The notes: generated by a model from the letters alone, not told the origin. A DNA stretch of 64,000 bases from Levilactobacillus yonginensis (GCF_964065165.1 NZ_OZ061549.1:2418001-2482000), one strand, 5' to 3'; shown: positions 24,466 to 32,710, counted from the first letter of the stretch. A program made the numbers and translations.

Positions 24466-25359
24466 ATGAAGATTGCAATCCTGACGGACACGTCGGCTGG
24501 TATTGCCTTTGATGAGGCTAAACAACGGCACATCCACCTGTTATCAGCACCAATCATGTTTGGTAACCGGCAGTATCACGAGTACGAAGACTTGAGTACC
24601 GCGGATTATTATCGGTTGATGCGGCTATCTAAGTCTAAAAAAATGGTGCCAACCGCACCGCAATTGTCTATGCAGACGATTCAGGCGGCTTGTGCTGAGT
24701 TAGCTCAAGATGGGGTGACTGACGTCGTCATCATTGGGCCATCACTTGGTATTTCGGGCTTTGTGAATACGCTGGCCGCATTCGTGGAAAACATCACTAG
24801 CGTCCACGTGCATCCCTGGGATTCACGCGGTATCTTAACCACCATGGGTGAACAGGTTCGCTTAGCTGCGGCTTTGGCCGACCGGGGGGCGACCATCGAT
24901 GAAATCTTTGAGCAGTTGACGAAGCTGCGGGCCACCACCCACAGTGCCTTTGTGATTGACTCCATTAAGCCACTGTTACGGACCGGTGCGGTAAATCCCA
25001 GTCATAGTCCTGGTCCAGCACCAATTTTGCCAGGTAAACCGATCTTAGTCTTCGAATCAAACGGGAAAATGCGAGTTGCCGGGAGTGCTTTGCGGTTGAA
25101 AGGGGCTCTCAGCGATTTCTTAGATGATCTGGCAACCGACATTGCTGGGGTCGCCCCGGTCAAGGCAACGATTCTGAACGCCGACCAACCGGAGACCACT
25201 GACCAGTGGGTGGCGACCGCCCAGGAACGCTTTCCTACCGTGACTTTTGAGACGGCTTTGATTGGTCCGAGCTTCGGCGTTCACGTCGGTGATGGAGCTA
25301 TGGGACTCGCTTGGTGCCAAGATTATCGCAGCCTGTTAGCTCCCGAAAATGAGAACTAA
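24466..25359 (+). CDS. DegV family lipid-binding protein
   Basis: This is a 297-residue cytosolic protein of the DegV/FakB fold. The start MKIAILTDTSAGI gives the conserved DT-S pattern, and PTAPQLSMQTIQ and SLGISGFVNT are the fatty-acid-binding loop regions (T-x-P and S-x-x-L-S-G-x). WDSRGILTTMGEQ matches the family helix. Such proteins hold a single fatty acid, and FakB members present it to the FakA kinase; which role applies here is not known, as no fakA lies nearby. The ATG follows AAGGAGG. It sits between two divergent TrpXYZ-type operons without sharing a transcript with operon 1. Confidence 0.87.
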   Translation: MKIAILTDTSAGIAFDEAKQRHIHLLSAPIMFGNRQYHEYEDLSTADYYRLMRLSKSKKMVPTAPQLSMQTIQAACAELAQDGVTDVVIIGPSLGISGFVNTLAAFVENITSVHVHPWDSRGILTTMGEQVRLAAALADRGATIDEIFEQLTKLRATTHSAFVIDSIKPLLRTGAVNPSHSPGPAPILPGKPILVFESNGKMRVAGSALRLKGALSDFLDDLATDIAGVAPVKATILNADQPETTDQWVATAQERFPTVTFETALIGPSFGVHVGDGAMGLAWCQDYRSLLAPENEN

Positions 25360-25372
25360 ATTAAAATTAGGG

Positions 25373-25401
25373 TTGACAGGGCTATTTCAAAATGGTTAAC
25401 T
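25373..25401 (+). promoter_or_regulatory. Promoter of ABC operon 2
   Basis: TTGACA (25373-25378) and TTAACT (25396-25401) have a 17-base spacer, beginning 14 bp after the degV stop. The -10 is weak. Confidence 0.55.
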
Positions 25402-25439
25402 GGTAATTGTAAATTGATAAATGAAAGGGATTATGACTT

Positions 25440-25502
25440 ATGAAATTAATCAGCCTAACTCATTTAAATAACCAGTTTGCCTTTAGCTTTTTCTTTAGAT
25501 AG
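25440..25502 (+). CDS. Phe-rich leader peptide of ABC operon 2 (20 residues)
   Basis: The short open frame begins at ATG 25440 with AAAGGGA nine bases upstream and ends at TAG 25500-25502. Its C-terminal part is FAFSFFFR, with five Phe codons within seven (25476-25496). The stop codon overlaps the first of seven mutually exclusive RNA segments that end in a terminator. Such a peptide is the hallmark of phenylalanine attenuation in enterobacteria (PheL), but the sequence and host here differ. It is too short for ordinary gene calling. The reading frame and its position are observed; the regulatory role is inferred. Confidence 0.8.
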   Translation: MKLISLTHLNNQFAFSFFFR

Positions 25503-25684
25503 CGTTTGTATTCATTTCGTTGGATACGAACGCACCGCACAATTGCGTTTGTATCTATCGGTTAGCTAAAGTTTTTCAGCATGACTTAGCGCCAGATAGA
25601 TACGGGTTAATCTATCTGGAGAAATAATATCGGGCCCGATATACACCAGGTAGATTCTATTCAGAATCTATCTGGTGTTTTTTG
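25502..25684 (+). promoter_or_regulatory. Seven-segment attenuator ending in a terminator
   Basis: Segments are: 1 GCGTTTGTAT (25502-25511), 2 ATACGAACGC (25524-25533), 3 GCGTTTGTAT with CTATC (25545-25559), 4 CCAGATAGATAC (25592-25603), 5 ATCTATCTGG (25610-25619), 6 ACACCAGGTAGATTCT (25643-25658) and 7 AGAATCTATCTGGTGT (25663-25678), then TTTTTT. Each neighbour pair can form, but no segment can pair twice. If 1:2 forms, then 3:4 and 5:6 follow and the terminator 6:7 is lost. If segment 1 is covered by a ribosome at the leader stop, 2:3, 4:5 and 6:7 form and transcription stops. Confidence 0.8.
25643..25684 (+). terminator. Attenuator terminator of ABC operon 2
   Basis: A 16-bp stem (25643-25658 with 25663-25678, one G.T pair) with a 4-base loop is followed by a run of T. 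It stands 130 bp upstream of the binding-protein gene. Confidence 0.9.
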
Positions 25685-25815
25685 TTTTTCTGGCAGCCCT
25701 GGACGCAGGGTCACCGCACTGGAAACTGGTTATAAATTTACCAATTAGTCTTAACTAAATAACGTTCCATGACCGGAACGATAACGAAAATTACACATTC
25801 TTGGAGGAATTGATT

Positions 25816-26784
25816 ATGAAAAAACTACTTATGAGTGGCATTGCCTTATTAGGTTTAGGGTTAGTTTTAGCAGGGTGTTCCAGCAAGTCGACCGCCAGCA
25901 ACGGCAACTTAAAGGTTGGGATGTTGCAGGTCGTGCAGCACGGGTCACTCGACGAGGCTCGGCAAGGATTCAAAGCCGGTTTGAAGCAGGAATTGAAGGC
26001 CCATCACAAATCGACTAAGGTGACCTACCACTACTTAAACGCACAGGGTGATCAAGCTAACTTGAATACCATGAGTCAACAATTGGTTCAACAAAAGAAT
26101 GATTTATTAGTTGGTATCGCCACCCCAGCCGCTCAGGCCTTAGCCAAGAAGACGAAGACCACCCCAACGTTGGTCACCGCCGTGACTGATTTAAAGTCAG
26201 CTGGTTTGGTCAAATCCAGCAGTAAGCCGCAGACCAACGTCAGTGGAACGAGTGATATGACGCCGGTGGGCCTGCAACTCAAGTTATTGGCTAGCATGGT
26301 CAAAGGCAACAAGCCACTGGGAGTGATGTACAACTCTTCGGAAGAAAATTCTGTTCTACAAGTTAAGCTTGCTAAGGCGTACGCCAAGAAGCACCATTTG
26401 AATTTGAAGATTGTCAGTGCCACTAGCACCAACGATGTGACCAGTGTGTTAGCTGGTTTGACCGGCAAGGTATCTGGCCTGTACTTACCAACCGACAACT
26501 TGATGGCGAGTGCCATGAAGACCATCGGCCAGAAGGCTAAGGCTGCCAAGTTACCAGTCGTCACTGGATCGATTGAAATGGCGCAAGATGGTGGGACCGC
26601 TACTTACGGCATCAACTACTACGACTTGGGCAAGCAGACCGGGAAGATGGCCTACGACGTCTTAGTTAACAAAAAGAAGCCACAAAACATGGCTGTTCAA
26701 GAATCTAAGAAATTGCATTTATACATTAACCAGACCAACACCAAAGCAATTGGCATGAAGCCTAGTCAAATTACGAAACCTTAG
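25816..26784 (+). CDS. TrpXYZ-type ABC transporter, substrate-binding lipoprotein (operon 2)
   Basis: This 322-residue binding protein is paralogous to the one at 22445. The signal peptide ends in a lipobox LAGC near residue 22, followed by a Ser-rich linker, so it is a lipoprotein. Family landmarks are VGMLQVVQHGSLDEA, IATPAAQALAK and VSGTSDMTPVGLQLKLL. An in-frame TTG 15 bases upstream is not used, because GGAGG lies between it and the ATG. The Phe-rich leader in front makes phenylalanine, or a compound derived from it, the most likely ligand; this is inference from regulation, not from binding-site residues. Confidence 0.88.
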   Translation: MKKLLMSGIALLGLGLVLAGCSSKSTASNGNLKVGMLQVVQHGSLDEARQGFKAGLKQELKAHHKSTKVTYHYLNAQGDQANLNTMSQQLVQQKNDLLVGIATPAAQALAKKTKTTPTLVTAVTDLKSAGLVKSSSKPQTNVSGTSDMTPVGLQLKLLASMVKGNKPLGVMYNSSEENSVLQVKLAKAYAKKHHLNLKIVSATSTNDVTSVLAGLTGKVSGLYLPTDNLMASAMKTIGQKAKAAKLPVVTGSIEMAQDGGTATYGINYYDLGKQTGKMAYDVLVNKKKPQNMAVQESKKLHLYINQTNTKAIGMKPSQITKP

Positions 26785-26799
26785 AAAGGGGTAACTTCT

Positions 26800-27771
26800 A
26801 TGTTAATCACCAGTATCGGGCAGGGCCTCCTGTGGGCACCCCTAGTCATCGGCGTTTTCATCACGTTCCGCATCTTAGATATTCCCGATTTAACCACCGA
26901 GGGGAGCTTCCCTTTGGGGGCGGCTGTGACGGTCAGCGCCATGTTGAGTGGTCAGTCCGCAGTCACTGCCAGCTTACTGGGCTTCCTCGCTGGCTGTGTG
27001 GCCGGTTGGGTCACCGGTATCCTCGACACCAAGCTACACATGCCATCCTTACTTGCCGGTATTTTGACGATGACCGGGCTGTACTCCGTCAACATGCACA
27101 TCATGGGTAAGTCTAACGTGCCGCTGTTATCACAGAAAGTTTTGACCAATTACTTACCAGCGACGTGGTCAGTCGATTTGCAAACGATTGTCGTTGGGGC
27201 ACTGGTTACTGGGGTTGTGGTGGCCGTCTTGATCTGGTTGTTCAAGACACGGTTAGGATTGTCTTTAATGGCCACTGGGAACAACGCGGCCATGAGCTCG
27301 GCCAACGGAATTTACACGGACCGGATGGTCATTATCGGTTACATGGTCTCCAACGGGTGCATCGCTTTATCCGGAGCCCTGATTGCGCAAAGCAACGGGT
27401 ACGCTGATATTGGGATGGGAATTGGGACCATCGTGATTGGATTGGCCTCAGTCTTGGTTGGGGAAATCTTCTTACGGGGCCGGCAGATTTGGTTACGCCT
27501 GTCTGCCATGGTTCTGGGGGCCATCATCTACCGTTACTTATTGACGGTGGCGATGGGGTTAGGTTTCCCGGTCGACGACCTCAAAATTCTTTCGGCGGGA
27601 ATCTTAGTCATTGTCATTTGCCTGCCAATCATTCGCAACAAGTACCGGACACGTCAACAACTTAAACGTTACCTCAAACAGTTAGGAGCCGATGAACATG
27701 AAGCAAAACCAGTCAGCAGTCTTAAGCGTCAAGCATCTCCAGAAGGTCTTCTTTCCCGGGACACCAAATGA
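26800..27771 (+). CDS. TrpXYZ-type ABC transporter, permease (operon 2)
   Basis: This 323-residue membrane protein has eight to nine helices, paralogous to the permease at 21549. FRILDIPDLTTEGSFPLGAA and MSSANGIYTDRMVIIGYMVSNGC match the same conserved blocks. The C-terminal cytosolic tail is longer (about 45 residues, Lys/Arg-rich) and its coding region overlaps the ATPase gene by 80 bp in another frame. It lies 15 bp after the binding-protein gene. Confidence 0.88.
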   Translation: MLITSIGQGLLWAPLVIGVFITFRILDIPDLTTEGSFPLGAAVTVSAMLSGQSAVTASLLGFLAGCVAGWVTGILDTKLHMPSLLAGILTMTGLYSVNMHIMGKSNVPLLSQKVLTNYLPATWSVDLQTIVVGALVTGVVVAVLIWLFKTRLGLSLMATGNNAAMSSANGIYTDRMVIIGYMVSNGCIALSGALIAQSNGYADIGMGIGTIVIGLASVLVGEIFLRGRQIWLRLSAMVLGAIIYRYLLTVAMGLGFPVDDLKILSAGILVIVICLPIIRNKYRTRQQLKRYLKQLGADEHEAKPVSSLKRQASPEGLLSRDTK

Positions 27772-28471
27772 ACGGCACGTCTTAAAGAACGTGAGTCTGA
27801 CGATTGAGCCGGGGGATTTTGTTTCAGTCATCGGAAATAATGGGGCTGGGAAGTCAACCCTCCTGAACACAATTGCGGGCACCTTAACAGCAGACGCTGG
27901 GGACCTCACGTTGGCTGGACACAGTGTGACCAAAAAGTCGGTGGCGTACCGGGCTAAATGGTTATCCCGTGTCTTCCAGGACCCTAAGATGGGGACGGCA
28001 GGTGAGCTGAGTGTGGCGCAGAATTTGACGCTAGCTCAGCGGCATACGCATAGTATGAGTCTGCATTTGTACCGTAACGCGAAGCAAGAGGCCGCGTACC
28101 AGGACTTATTACGGCCCTTACAAATGGGGTTGGAAGACCGACTGACGACGCAGGTGAAGTACTTATCTGGTGGGCAACGTCAGGCGTTATCCCTGTTGAT
28201 GGCGACATTGAGTCATCCGGAATTACTACTGCTAGACGAACACACGGCGGCGTTAGATCCACAAACCAGTGCCAAGGTGATGGAGCTGACACAAAAGATT
28301 GTCGAAACAAATCATTTAACGACCATGATGATTACCCATAAAATGAGTGACGCATTGACCTATGGCAACCGACTCGTCATGGTGCAAGACGGGCAGGTCA
28401 AGCTAGATGTCTGTGGTGCCGAGAAGCAAAATCTCCGGCAAGAGGAGCTGATGGCACTGTTTGCTGAATAG
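27692..28471 (+). CDS. TrpXYZ-type ABC transporter, ATP-binding protein (operon 2)
   Basis: This is the 259-residue ATPase of operon 2. Walker A is GNNGAGKST, the signature YLSGGQRQAL, Walker B LLLLDEHTAALD (His instead of Pro, as in the operon 1 paralogue) and the switch His lies in MITHKMSDAL. Its start at 27692 lies 80 bp inside the permease gene; a second in-frame ATG follows two codons later. The unusually long overlap suggests the permease tail was extended by a shifted stop codon. No terminator is obvious before the repeat at 28512. Confidence 0.88.
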   Translation: MNMKQNQSAVLSVKHLQKVFFPGTPNERHVLKNVSLTIEPGDFVSVIGNNGAGKSTLLNTIAGTLTADAGDLTLAGHSVTKKSVAYRAKWLSRVFQDPKMGTAGELSVAQNLTLAQRHTHSMSLHLYRNAKQEAAYQDLLRPLQMGLEDRLTTQVKYLSGGQRQALSLLMATLSHPELLLLDEHTAALDPQTSAKVMELTQKIVETNHLTTMMITHKMSDALTYGNRLVMVQDGQVKLDVCGAEKQNLRQEELMALFAE

Positions 28472-28511
28472 GCTAGTGTTGGTGTGAATGATGTTGGCAC
28501 AGTGATTTGAA

Positions 28512-28687
28512 GCCGCCTGCGGCAGCCAGGTGCCACGCTGTGGGACCCGGTCGAAGCCAAAGGGCGGTCTTCAACCTCGCCTCGCAGCCTCGATAGCCCC
28601 GAGTCTGTGAGGTCGGCCCAGCTAGTAAGCCAGCTCAGAACGCTGACTAACTAGCTCGACACAGCGTGACACCTGGCTGCCTCCGGT
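28512..28687 (-). repeat. Class I structured repeat
   Basis: The outer arms GGCAGCCAGGTG + CACGCTGTG and CACAGCGTG + CACCTGGCTGCC pair almost perfectly. On the minus strand hairpin 1 is AGCTAGT-T-AG.CAGC/GCTG.CT-T-ACTAGCT with U.U, hairpin 2 is CCTC.CAG-A-CTCG/CGAG-G-CTG.GAGG with A.G, and hairpin 3 is GGTTGAAG-A-CC/GG-CTTCGACC. It begins 41 bp after the ABC operon 2 ATPase stop. Confidence 0.87.
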
Positions 28688-28903
28688 TTCAGTGTGATGA
28701 TGGATTCGTCAGTGAAGTCGGGATTGTGCCATAATACTTGCTTTGGGATGTGTGAGTGTGATGAAGATTGGTCGGGTTATCGGTGGGCGTTGCCTGGACT
28801 GAACTATTTAGTATTGCTTTCAGCATATTAGCTAATGTTTAATTATTAAGATGTTGCTGCCACTGATACCACTAATGCACTGTCTTTGATTTACAGTAAA
28901 TCT
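28688..28903. other. Gap between two facing class I repeats
   Basis: No gene, promoter or stable hairpin is supported in this stretch. Confidence 0.4.
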
Positions 28904-29096
28904 TAGCCGGAGGTTGGCAGGGATGGCGGCAGCTGTGACGGTGATGTTGAAGCGGGTGGGATTCCCGGTTCTACATCACGGGACGAACTTAAAGACCGCG
29001 CGTTCTTGGCGGGGGCTTTAAGTCGAGGAGCAAGACCGCTTTTCAGGCTTGCTCCGGTCCCCACAGCAGGCGCTATCCCTGCCAACCGGAGGCGGC
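28904..29096 (+). repeat. Class I structured repeat
   Basis: The outer arms TTGGCAGGGAT and ATCCCTGCCAA pair perfectly, with CCGG/CCGG flanks. Hairpin 1 is GTGATGT ... ACATCAC with an inner CGGG/CCCG. Hairpin 2 is CTTAAAG-AC-CGC/GCG-GG-GCTTTAAG. Hairpin 3 is GGAGCAAG-A-CC/GG-CTTGCTCC. All three use bases different from the other copies yet remain paired. Confidence 0.87.
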
Positions 29097-29110
29097 AATT
29101 TAAGGTAACA

Positions 29111-29147
29111 AAAAGGTGAGGTTCGCCAAGCGGCGACCTCACCTTTC
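29111..29147 (-). terminator. Terminator of the CPBP protease gene
   Basis: AAAGGTGAGGT.CGCC pairs with GGCGACCTCACCTTT around a short loop. On the minus strand it is followed by a T run (AAAAA on plus). Confidence 0.88.
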
Positions 29148-29159
29148 GTGTGTTTAGGG

Positions 29160-29852
29160 TTATATCAGCGACATTAAATTGTTGAGAAAATGCAGCGCGG
29201 TACTATACCGAACATCTTTGAAATGCAGGTACGCAATCCCTAGGACCCACCCGAGGGCGGAGTACATTAGCAACGTAAACGAGATGTTGTTCGCGTGCAT
29301 GAATCCAAAAATGAGGCCCGAGACCAGGACGCCCAAGAAGTTCATGAGCTTGGTGTTTTTACTGAAAAAGTAGTTCAGGAAGATTCCGCGGAAAATAATT
29401 TCTTCGACGAACGGGGCGAAGAGAATAGCGTAGGCCAGGTTCCAAAATGGAAATTGCATGACCTGTTGATTGATAGTGGTTTGGTTGGCGGGACTACTCA
29501 GAATGTGGAGACTGGTCAGTACGATCCAAAGCCGTTGAATGGCCATCATCAGGACGAAGAAACCCATGAGTTGCCAGAACCGCTGGCTCGTCAATTTGGT
29601 TCGACCGAAACCGCGGGGGTTATTGGCGCGCAACTGTTTATTGTATCGCCAGGCCAGAAAGGCTAGTAGCAGTGCCGAATAAATCAGCATGGCTCCAACT
29701 AATCGGTTGGCCAGGTTGGGCTGACTAGCGTGCGTGGTGGCCAGGTCTAAGATCAAGCTGTCGACCAGGTAAATAAAGATGAAGCCGATCCAACGCAGAC
29801 TGCGTAAGAGCCAGTCACCCAGATCCCGCCCCATTTTCGTTAACGTATTCAT
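29160..29852 (-). CDS. CPBP family intramembrane glutamic endopeptidase
   Basis: This 230-residue protein has about six helices. The family motifs are present: EExxxR in FVEEIIFRGIF, and the downstream FGFMHANN with the metal-site His and Asn/Ser neighbours. CPBP (Abi) proteases cleave membrane or prenylated peptides; in lactobacilli many are bacteriocin-immunity-like or of unknown role. No bacteriocin gene is nearby. The ATG follows AGGAGGCCCC. It is 24 bp downstream of the VOC gene on the same strand and probably co-transcribed with it. Confidence 0.86.
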   Translation of the reverse strand: MNTLTKMGRDLGDWLLRSLRWIGFIFIYLVDSLILDLATTHASQPNLANRLVGAMLIYSALLLAFLAWRYNKQLRANNPRGFGRTKLTSQRFWQLMGFFVLMMAIQRLWIVLTSLHILSSPANQTTINQQVMQFPFWNLAYAILFAPFVEEIIFRGIFLNYFFSKNTKLMNFLGVLVSGLIFGFMHANNISFTLLMYSALGWVLGIAYLHFKDVRYSTALHFLNNLMSLI

Positions 29853-29876
29853 CTAACTGAGGGGCCTCCTTATCAC

Positions 29877-30260
29877 TTATTTATCGTATTTGCCGATTTC
29901 AATTAAGTTTTCATCCGGGTCGCGAACGTAGATGGATGTCATGTTGCCGAGGGCCCCTTGCTTAGGAAGTGGACCGTCGATGATTTCCACCGCATAGTTG
30001 GTCAAGTGAGACAAAATGTTGGCCAGGGGATCTGTGGCGATGATGGCAAAGTCTGCACCACCAACCGTGGGATGCTTAGCGACTGGCAAGTGGGGTTCGT
30101 CGCTCTGTTGGAAATTGATTTTTTGTTTGCCGATTTTGACCCCACGCCGACCGTCATCAAATTCAATGATGGGGAGGTCGAATACTTCGTGGTACCAACG
30201 CACGGAGCGTTCGATATCACTAACGGTGAGGGTGAGGTGATCAATGTTACGAATATTCAT
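29877..30260 (-). CDS. VOC superfamily protein (glyoxalase/dioxygenase fold)
   Basis: This 127-residue protein has the paired beta-alpha-beta-beta-beta modules of the vicinal oxygen chelate fold. Start-of-module His is in NIDHLTLTVSDIERSVRWYHEVF, and Glu near the end is in YVRDPDENLIEIGKYDK. These are two of the expected metal ligands. The sequence is similar to virulence-associated, fosfomycin-type or glyoxalase-like small VOC proteins; the substrate is not known. It is the first gene of a two-gene unit with the CPBP protease. Confidence 0.86.
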   Translation of the reverse strand: MNIRNIDHLTLTVSDIERSVRWYHEVFDLPIIEFDDGRRGVKIGKQKINFQQSDEPHLPVAKHPTVGGADFAIIATDPLANILSHLTNYAVEIIDGPLPKQGALGNMTSIYVRDPDENLIEIGKYDK

Positions 30261-30332
30261 AGATAGTCAGTCCTTAGGCAATAAATTTCACCCATTATAG
30301 CATAGATTCCCACCGGCCCCTAAACCATCAAG

Positions 30333-30413
30333 TTGACGTAACCGGGCTTTTCGTGGTAAATTACTACCAATATATGTTATGAATAAAGGCCTTGACCGTG
30401 TCAGGGCTTTTTT
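30333..30413 (+). promoter_or_regulatory. Promoter and attenuator-like hairpin of the ABC-F gene
   Basis: TTGACG (30333-30338) and TAAATT (30357-30362) have an 18-base spacer. About 20 bases after the expected start, GCCTTGAC pairs with GTCAGGGC (30389-30407) and is followed by TTTTTT. The hairpin precedes the coding region by 32 bp, so it could cause premature termination, as in leaders of antibiotic-responsive ABC-F genes. Confidence 0.6.
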
Positions 30414-30444
30414 CTGCGTGAGAGAAGAAGGGAAGGGACTAAAC

Positions 30445-32001
30445 GTGCCATTATTAGAAGTCGACGACTTAAGCATGAGTTTCGCCGACAAGAAGCTCTA
30501 CGAAAACGCCAGTTTCACCTTAAACAAGGGTGAACACATGGGTGTTGTGGGGCAAAACGGTGTGGGAAAATCCACATTGATCAAGATTATTACGGGACAG
30601 GAGCTCCCATTGACTGGTTCAGTGAAATGGCAAAAGAAGACTCACATTGGGTACTTGGACCAATACGCTGACATTCCTGATGGCATGCAGCTGATTGATT
30701 TCCTCCATACAGCCTACGCTGACCTGTACGAAATGAATGACCGGATGACGGCCATGTACACGGAATATGCGGAAACTATGGAAGACAAGTTACTGGAGCG
30801 GGCCGGCCGGATTCAAGAACAGCTGGACGCCCGGAACTTCTACGATATTGAAACGGAAATTGAACGGGTCATTTCTGGACTAGGACTCGATGACATTGGC
30901 CGGGACCACGAAGTTGCTAAGATGTCTGGTGGGCAACGGTCCAAGATTATTTTGGCCAAGTTGTTGTTGGAAAATCCAGACGTGATTCTTTTGGACGAAC
31001 CGACCAACTACCTTGACGTTGCCCACATTGCCTGGTTGGAAGACTATCTCAATAACTTTGATGGAGCAGCGTTGATCATCTCCCATGATTATGATTTCCT
31101 GCAAAACGTGACGAACTGTATTATCAACGTGGCGTTTGGGGCGATTACAAAATACCGGGGGAACTTCAAGCAGGCCATGCGACAACGGGGCGAACGCGAA
31201 AAGGCGCAACAGCGTGAGTTTGACAAGCAACAGGTCGTGATTGAAAAGGCCGAACGCTTTATTCGAAAGAACAAGGCCGGTTCGAAGTCGACCATGGCTA
31301 AGTCACGAGAAAAGATGCTGAACCGGATCGACCGAGTCGATCCACCTTCGACGAACGTTCAGGCCCATTTCGATTTCCCTTACCAGGAAACGGGTTCGCA
31401 AAACGCGTTGGTGGTTGACCAGCTTTCCGTTGGGTACGAGCGGCCACTGTTGAAACCCGTAACGTTTTCCGTGACGACTAACCAAAAGGTCGGTTTGACC
31501 GGGTTCAACGGGGTTGGTAAATCAACGTTGATCAAGTCAATTCTGGGGCTCATCAAGGCCAAGGGTGGAGAAGCACATTTCTCACCTTCTGCCAAGATCA
31601 GTTACTTCAGCCAGGACTTAGTTTGGGATAACAATCAACAGACCCCCTTACAAATTATCCAAGCCAAGTACGAAAAGTTGCCTCAAAAGGCAATTCGGAC
31701 TAAGCTATCTAAGTGTGGGTTGGATTCGGCCAATGCCATGAAACCAATCGGGGAACTTTCCGGTGGGGAACAGACTAAGGTCAAGTTGGCCATGATGGAA
31801 TTCGAACCCGCCAACTTCCTGATCATGGACGAACCGACGAACCATTTGGACGATGAAACCAAGCAGGCGCTGAAACAGGCTATCCTGAACTTTAACGGTA
31901 ATGCTATCATCGTCAGCCATGAGGCTAGCTTCTACACTGGCCTAGTGGATAAGATTTTAAATGTAGAAAAGCTCAGTTTAAAAAATTCCGCTGAAAATTA
32001 G
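30445..32001 (+). CDS. ABC-F family ATPase (ribosome-associated, two ABC domains)
   Basis: This 518-residue soluble protein has two ABC domains and no membrane part. The first has Walker A GQNGVGKST, the signature KMSGGQRSK and Walker B VILLDEPTNYLD; the second has GFNGVGKST, ELSGGEQTK and LIMDEPTNHLD. They are joined by a Lys/Arg/Gln-rich linker (about 240-300) that in this family enters the ribosomal E site. It resembles the YkpA/YbiT type. A GTG start behind AAGGGAAGGGA is preferred over an in-frame ATG 22 codons upstream, which lies within the terminator-like hairpin. Role: translation factor or target protection, not transport. Confidence 0.88.
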   Translation: MPLLEVDDLSMSFADKKLYENASFTLNKGEHMGVVGQNGVGKSTLIKIITGQELPLTGSVKWQKKTHIGYLDQYADIPDGMQLIDFLHTAYADLYEMNDRMTAMYTEYAETMEDKLLERAGRIQEQLDARNFYDIETEIERVISGLGLDDIGRDHEVAKMSGGQRSKIILAKLLLENPDVILLDEPTNYLDVAHIAWLEDYLNNFDGAALIISHDYDFLQNVTNCIINVAFGAITKYRGNFKQAMRQRGEREKAQQREFDKQQVVIEKAERFIRKNKAGSKSTMAKSREKMLNRIDRVDPPSTNVQAHFDFPYQETGSQNALVVDQLSVGYERPLLKPVTFSVTTNQKVGLTGFNGVGKSTLIKSILGLIKAKGGEAHFSPSAKISYFSQDLVWDNNQQTPLQIIQAKYEKLPQKAIRTKLSKCGLDSANAMKPIGELSGGEQTKVKLAMMEFEPANFLIMDEPTNHLDDETKQALKQAILNFNGNAIIVSHEASFYTGLVDKILNVEKLSLKNSAEN

Positions 32002-32104
32002 GTTGCAGGCTTATTACGTTTTCGTAAAAGGCGTTCCCTTTTTCAGAAAAATCCGTTACAGTTAACTGTGGTTAAGAAAATCGAAGGATAAAGGACGGAA
32101 AATC

Positions 32105-32695
32105 ATGAGACGATTTAGGCAGCTCCTCGTCATTGTCGTGTTAGTGATTGCGGCGGGTGTCGGCATCAGTCGCATCTTCCACAAGGCTACGAACACTGCC
32201 ACGGTTCGCACCACGCAGACCGCGGCCAAACAGCCTAGCGCAGAAGCAAAAACAATTAACTGGCGTGAACCGTCAGAAGATAAGGCTTATCCCAATCTGA
32301 AACAGCATCCGAATGCCTGGCTGGATGTCGATACTGGCCGGCAGCGGGTGTACGTTAAGGATGGCAGTCAGGTGCTCTACACCATGTACTGTTCGACGGG
32401 AACCGGTAAGAAGAATGGCACGCCGCACGGAACTTTTGCAATTCAGGAGGAACGGGGCAAGTTCTTTTACAACCAGTCTTCTGGAGAAGGCGCCAAGTAT
32501 TGGGTCTCCTGGAAGGATCATGGTATCTACCTGTTCCACACGGTACCAACGGACGCAAACGGAAATTATATTAAGAGTGAAGCTGAAGAATTAGGTAAGT
32601 CGGCTGCCTCACACGGTTGTGTGCGGTTGTCGGTTGCCGATGCAAAGTGGGTCTACAACAACGTTCCTACTGGAATGAAAGTTGTGGTGCACTAG
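32105..32695 (+). CDS. L,D-transpeptidase (YkuD domain), membrane-anchored
   Basis: This 196-residue protein has an N-terminal membrane helix (about 6-22) and a Thr/Ala-rich linker. The YkuD domain begins near residue 60 (WLDVDTGRQRVYVKDG). The catalytic site is SHGCVRLSVADA, with Cys as nucleophile and His before Gly; HGTFAI marks the upstream strand. Such enzymes make 3-3 crosslinks or attach proteins in peptidoglycan. No LysM is present. Translation starts at ATG near GAAGGATAAAGGA. It is monocistronic with a terminator at 32711. Confidence 0.9.
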   Translation: MRRFRQLLVIVVLVIAAGVGISRIFHKATNTATVRTTQTAAKQPSAEAKTINWREPSEDKAYPNLKQHPNAWLDVDTGRQRVYVKDGSQVLYTMYCSTGTGKKNGTPHGTFAIQEERGKFFYNQSSGEGAKYWVSWKDHGIYLFHTVPTDANGNYIKSEAEELGKSAASHGCVRLSVADAKWVYNNVPTGMKVVVH

Positions 32696-32710
32696 TCAGC
32701 AACGACTGAA

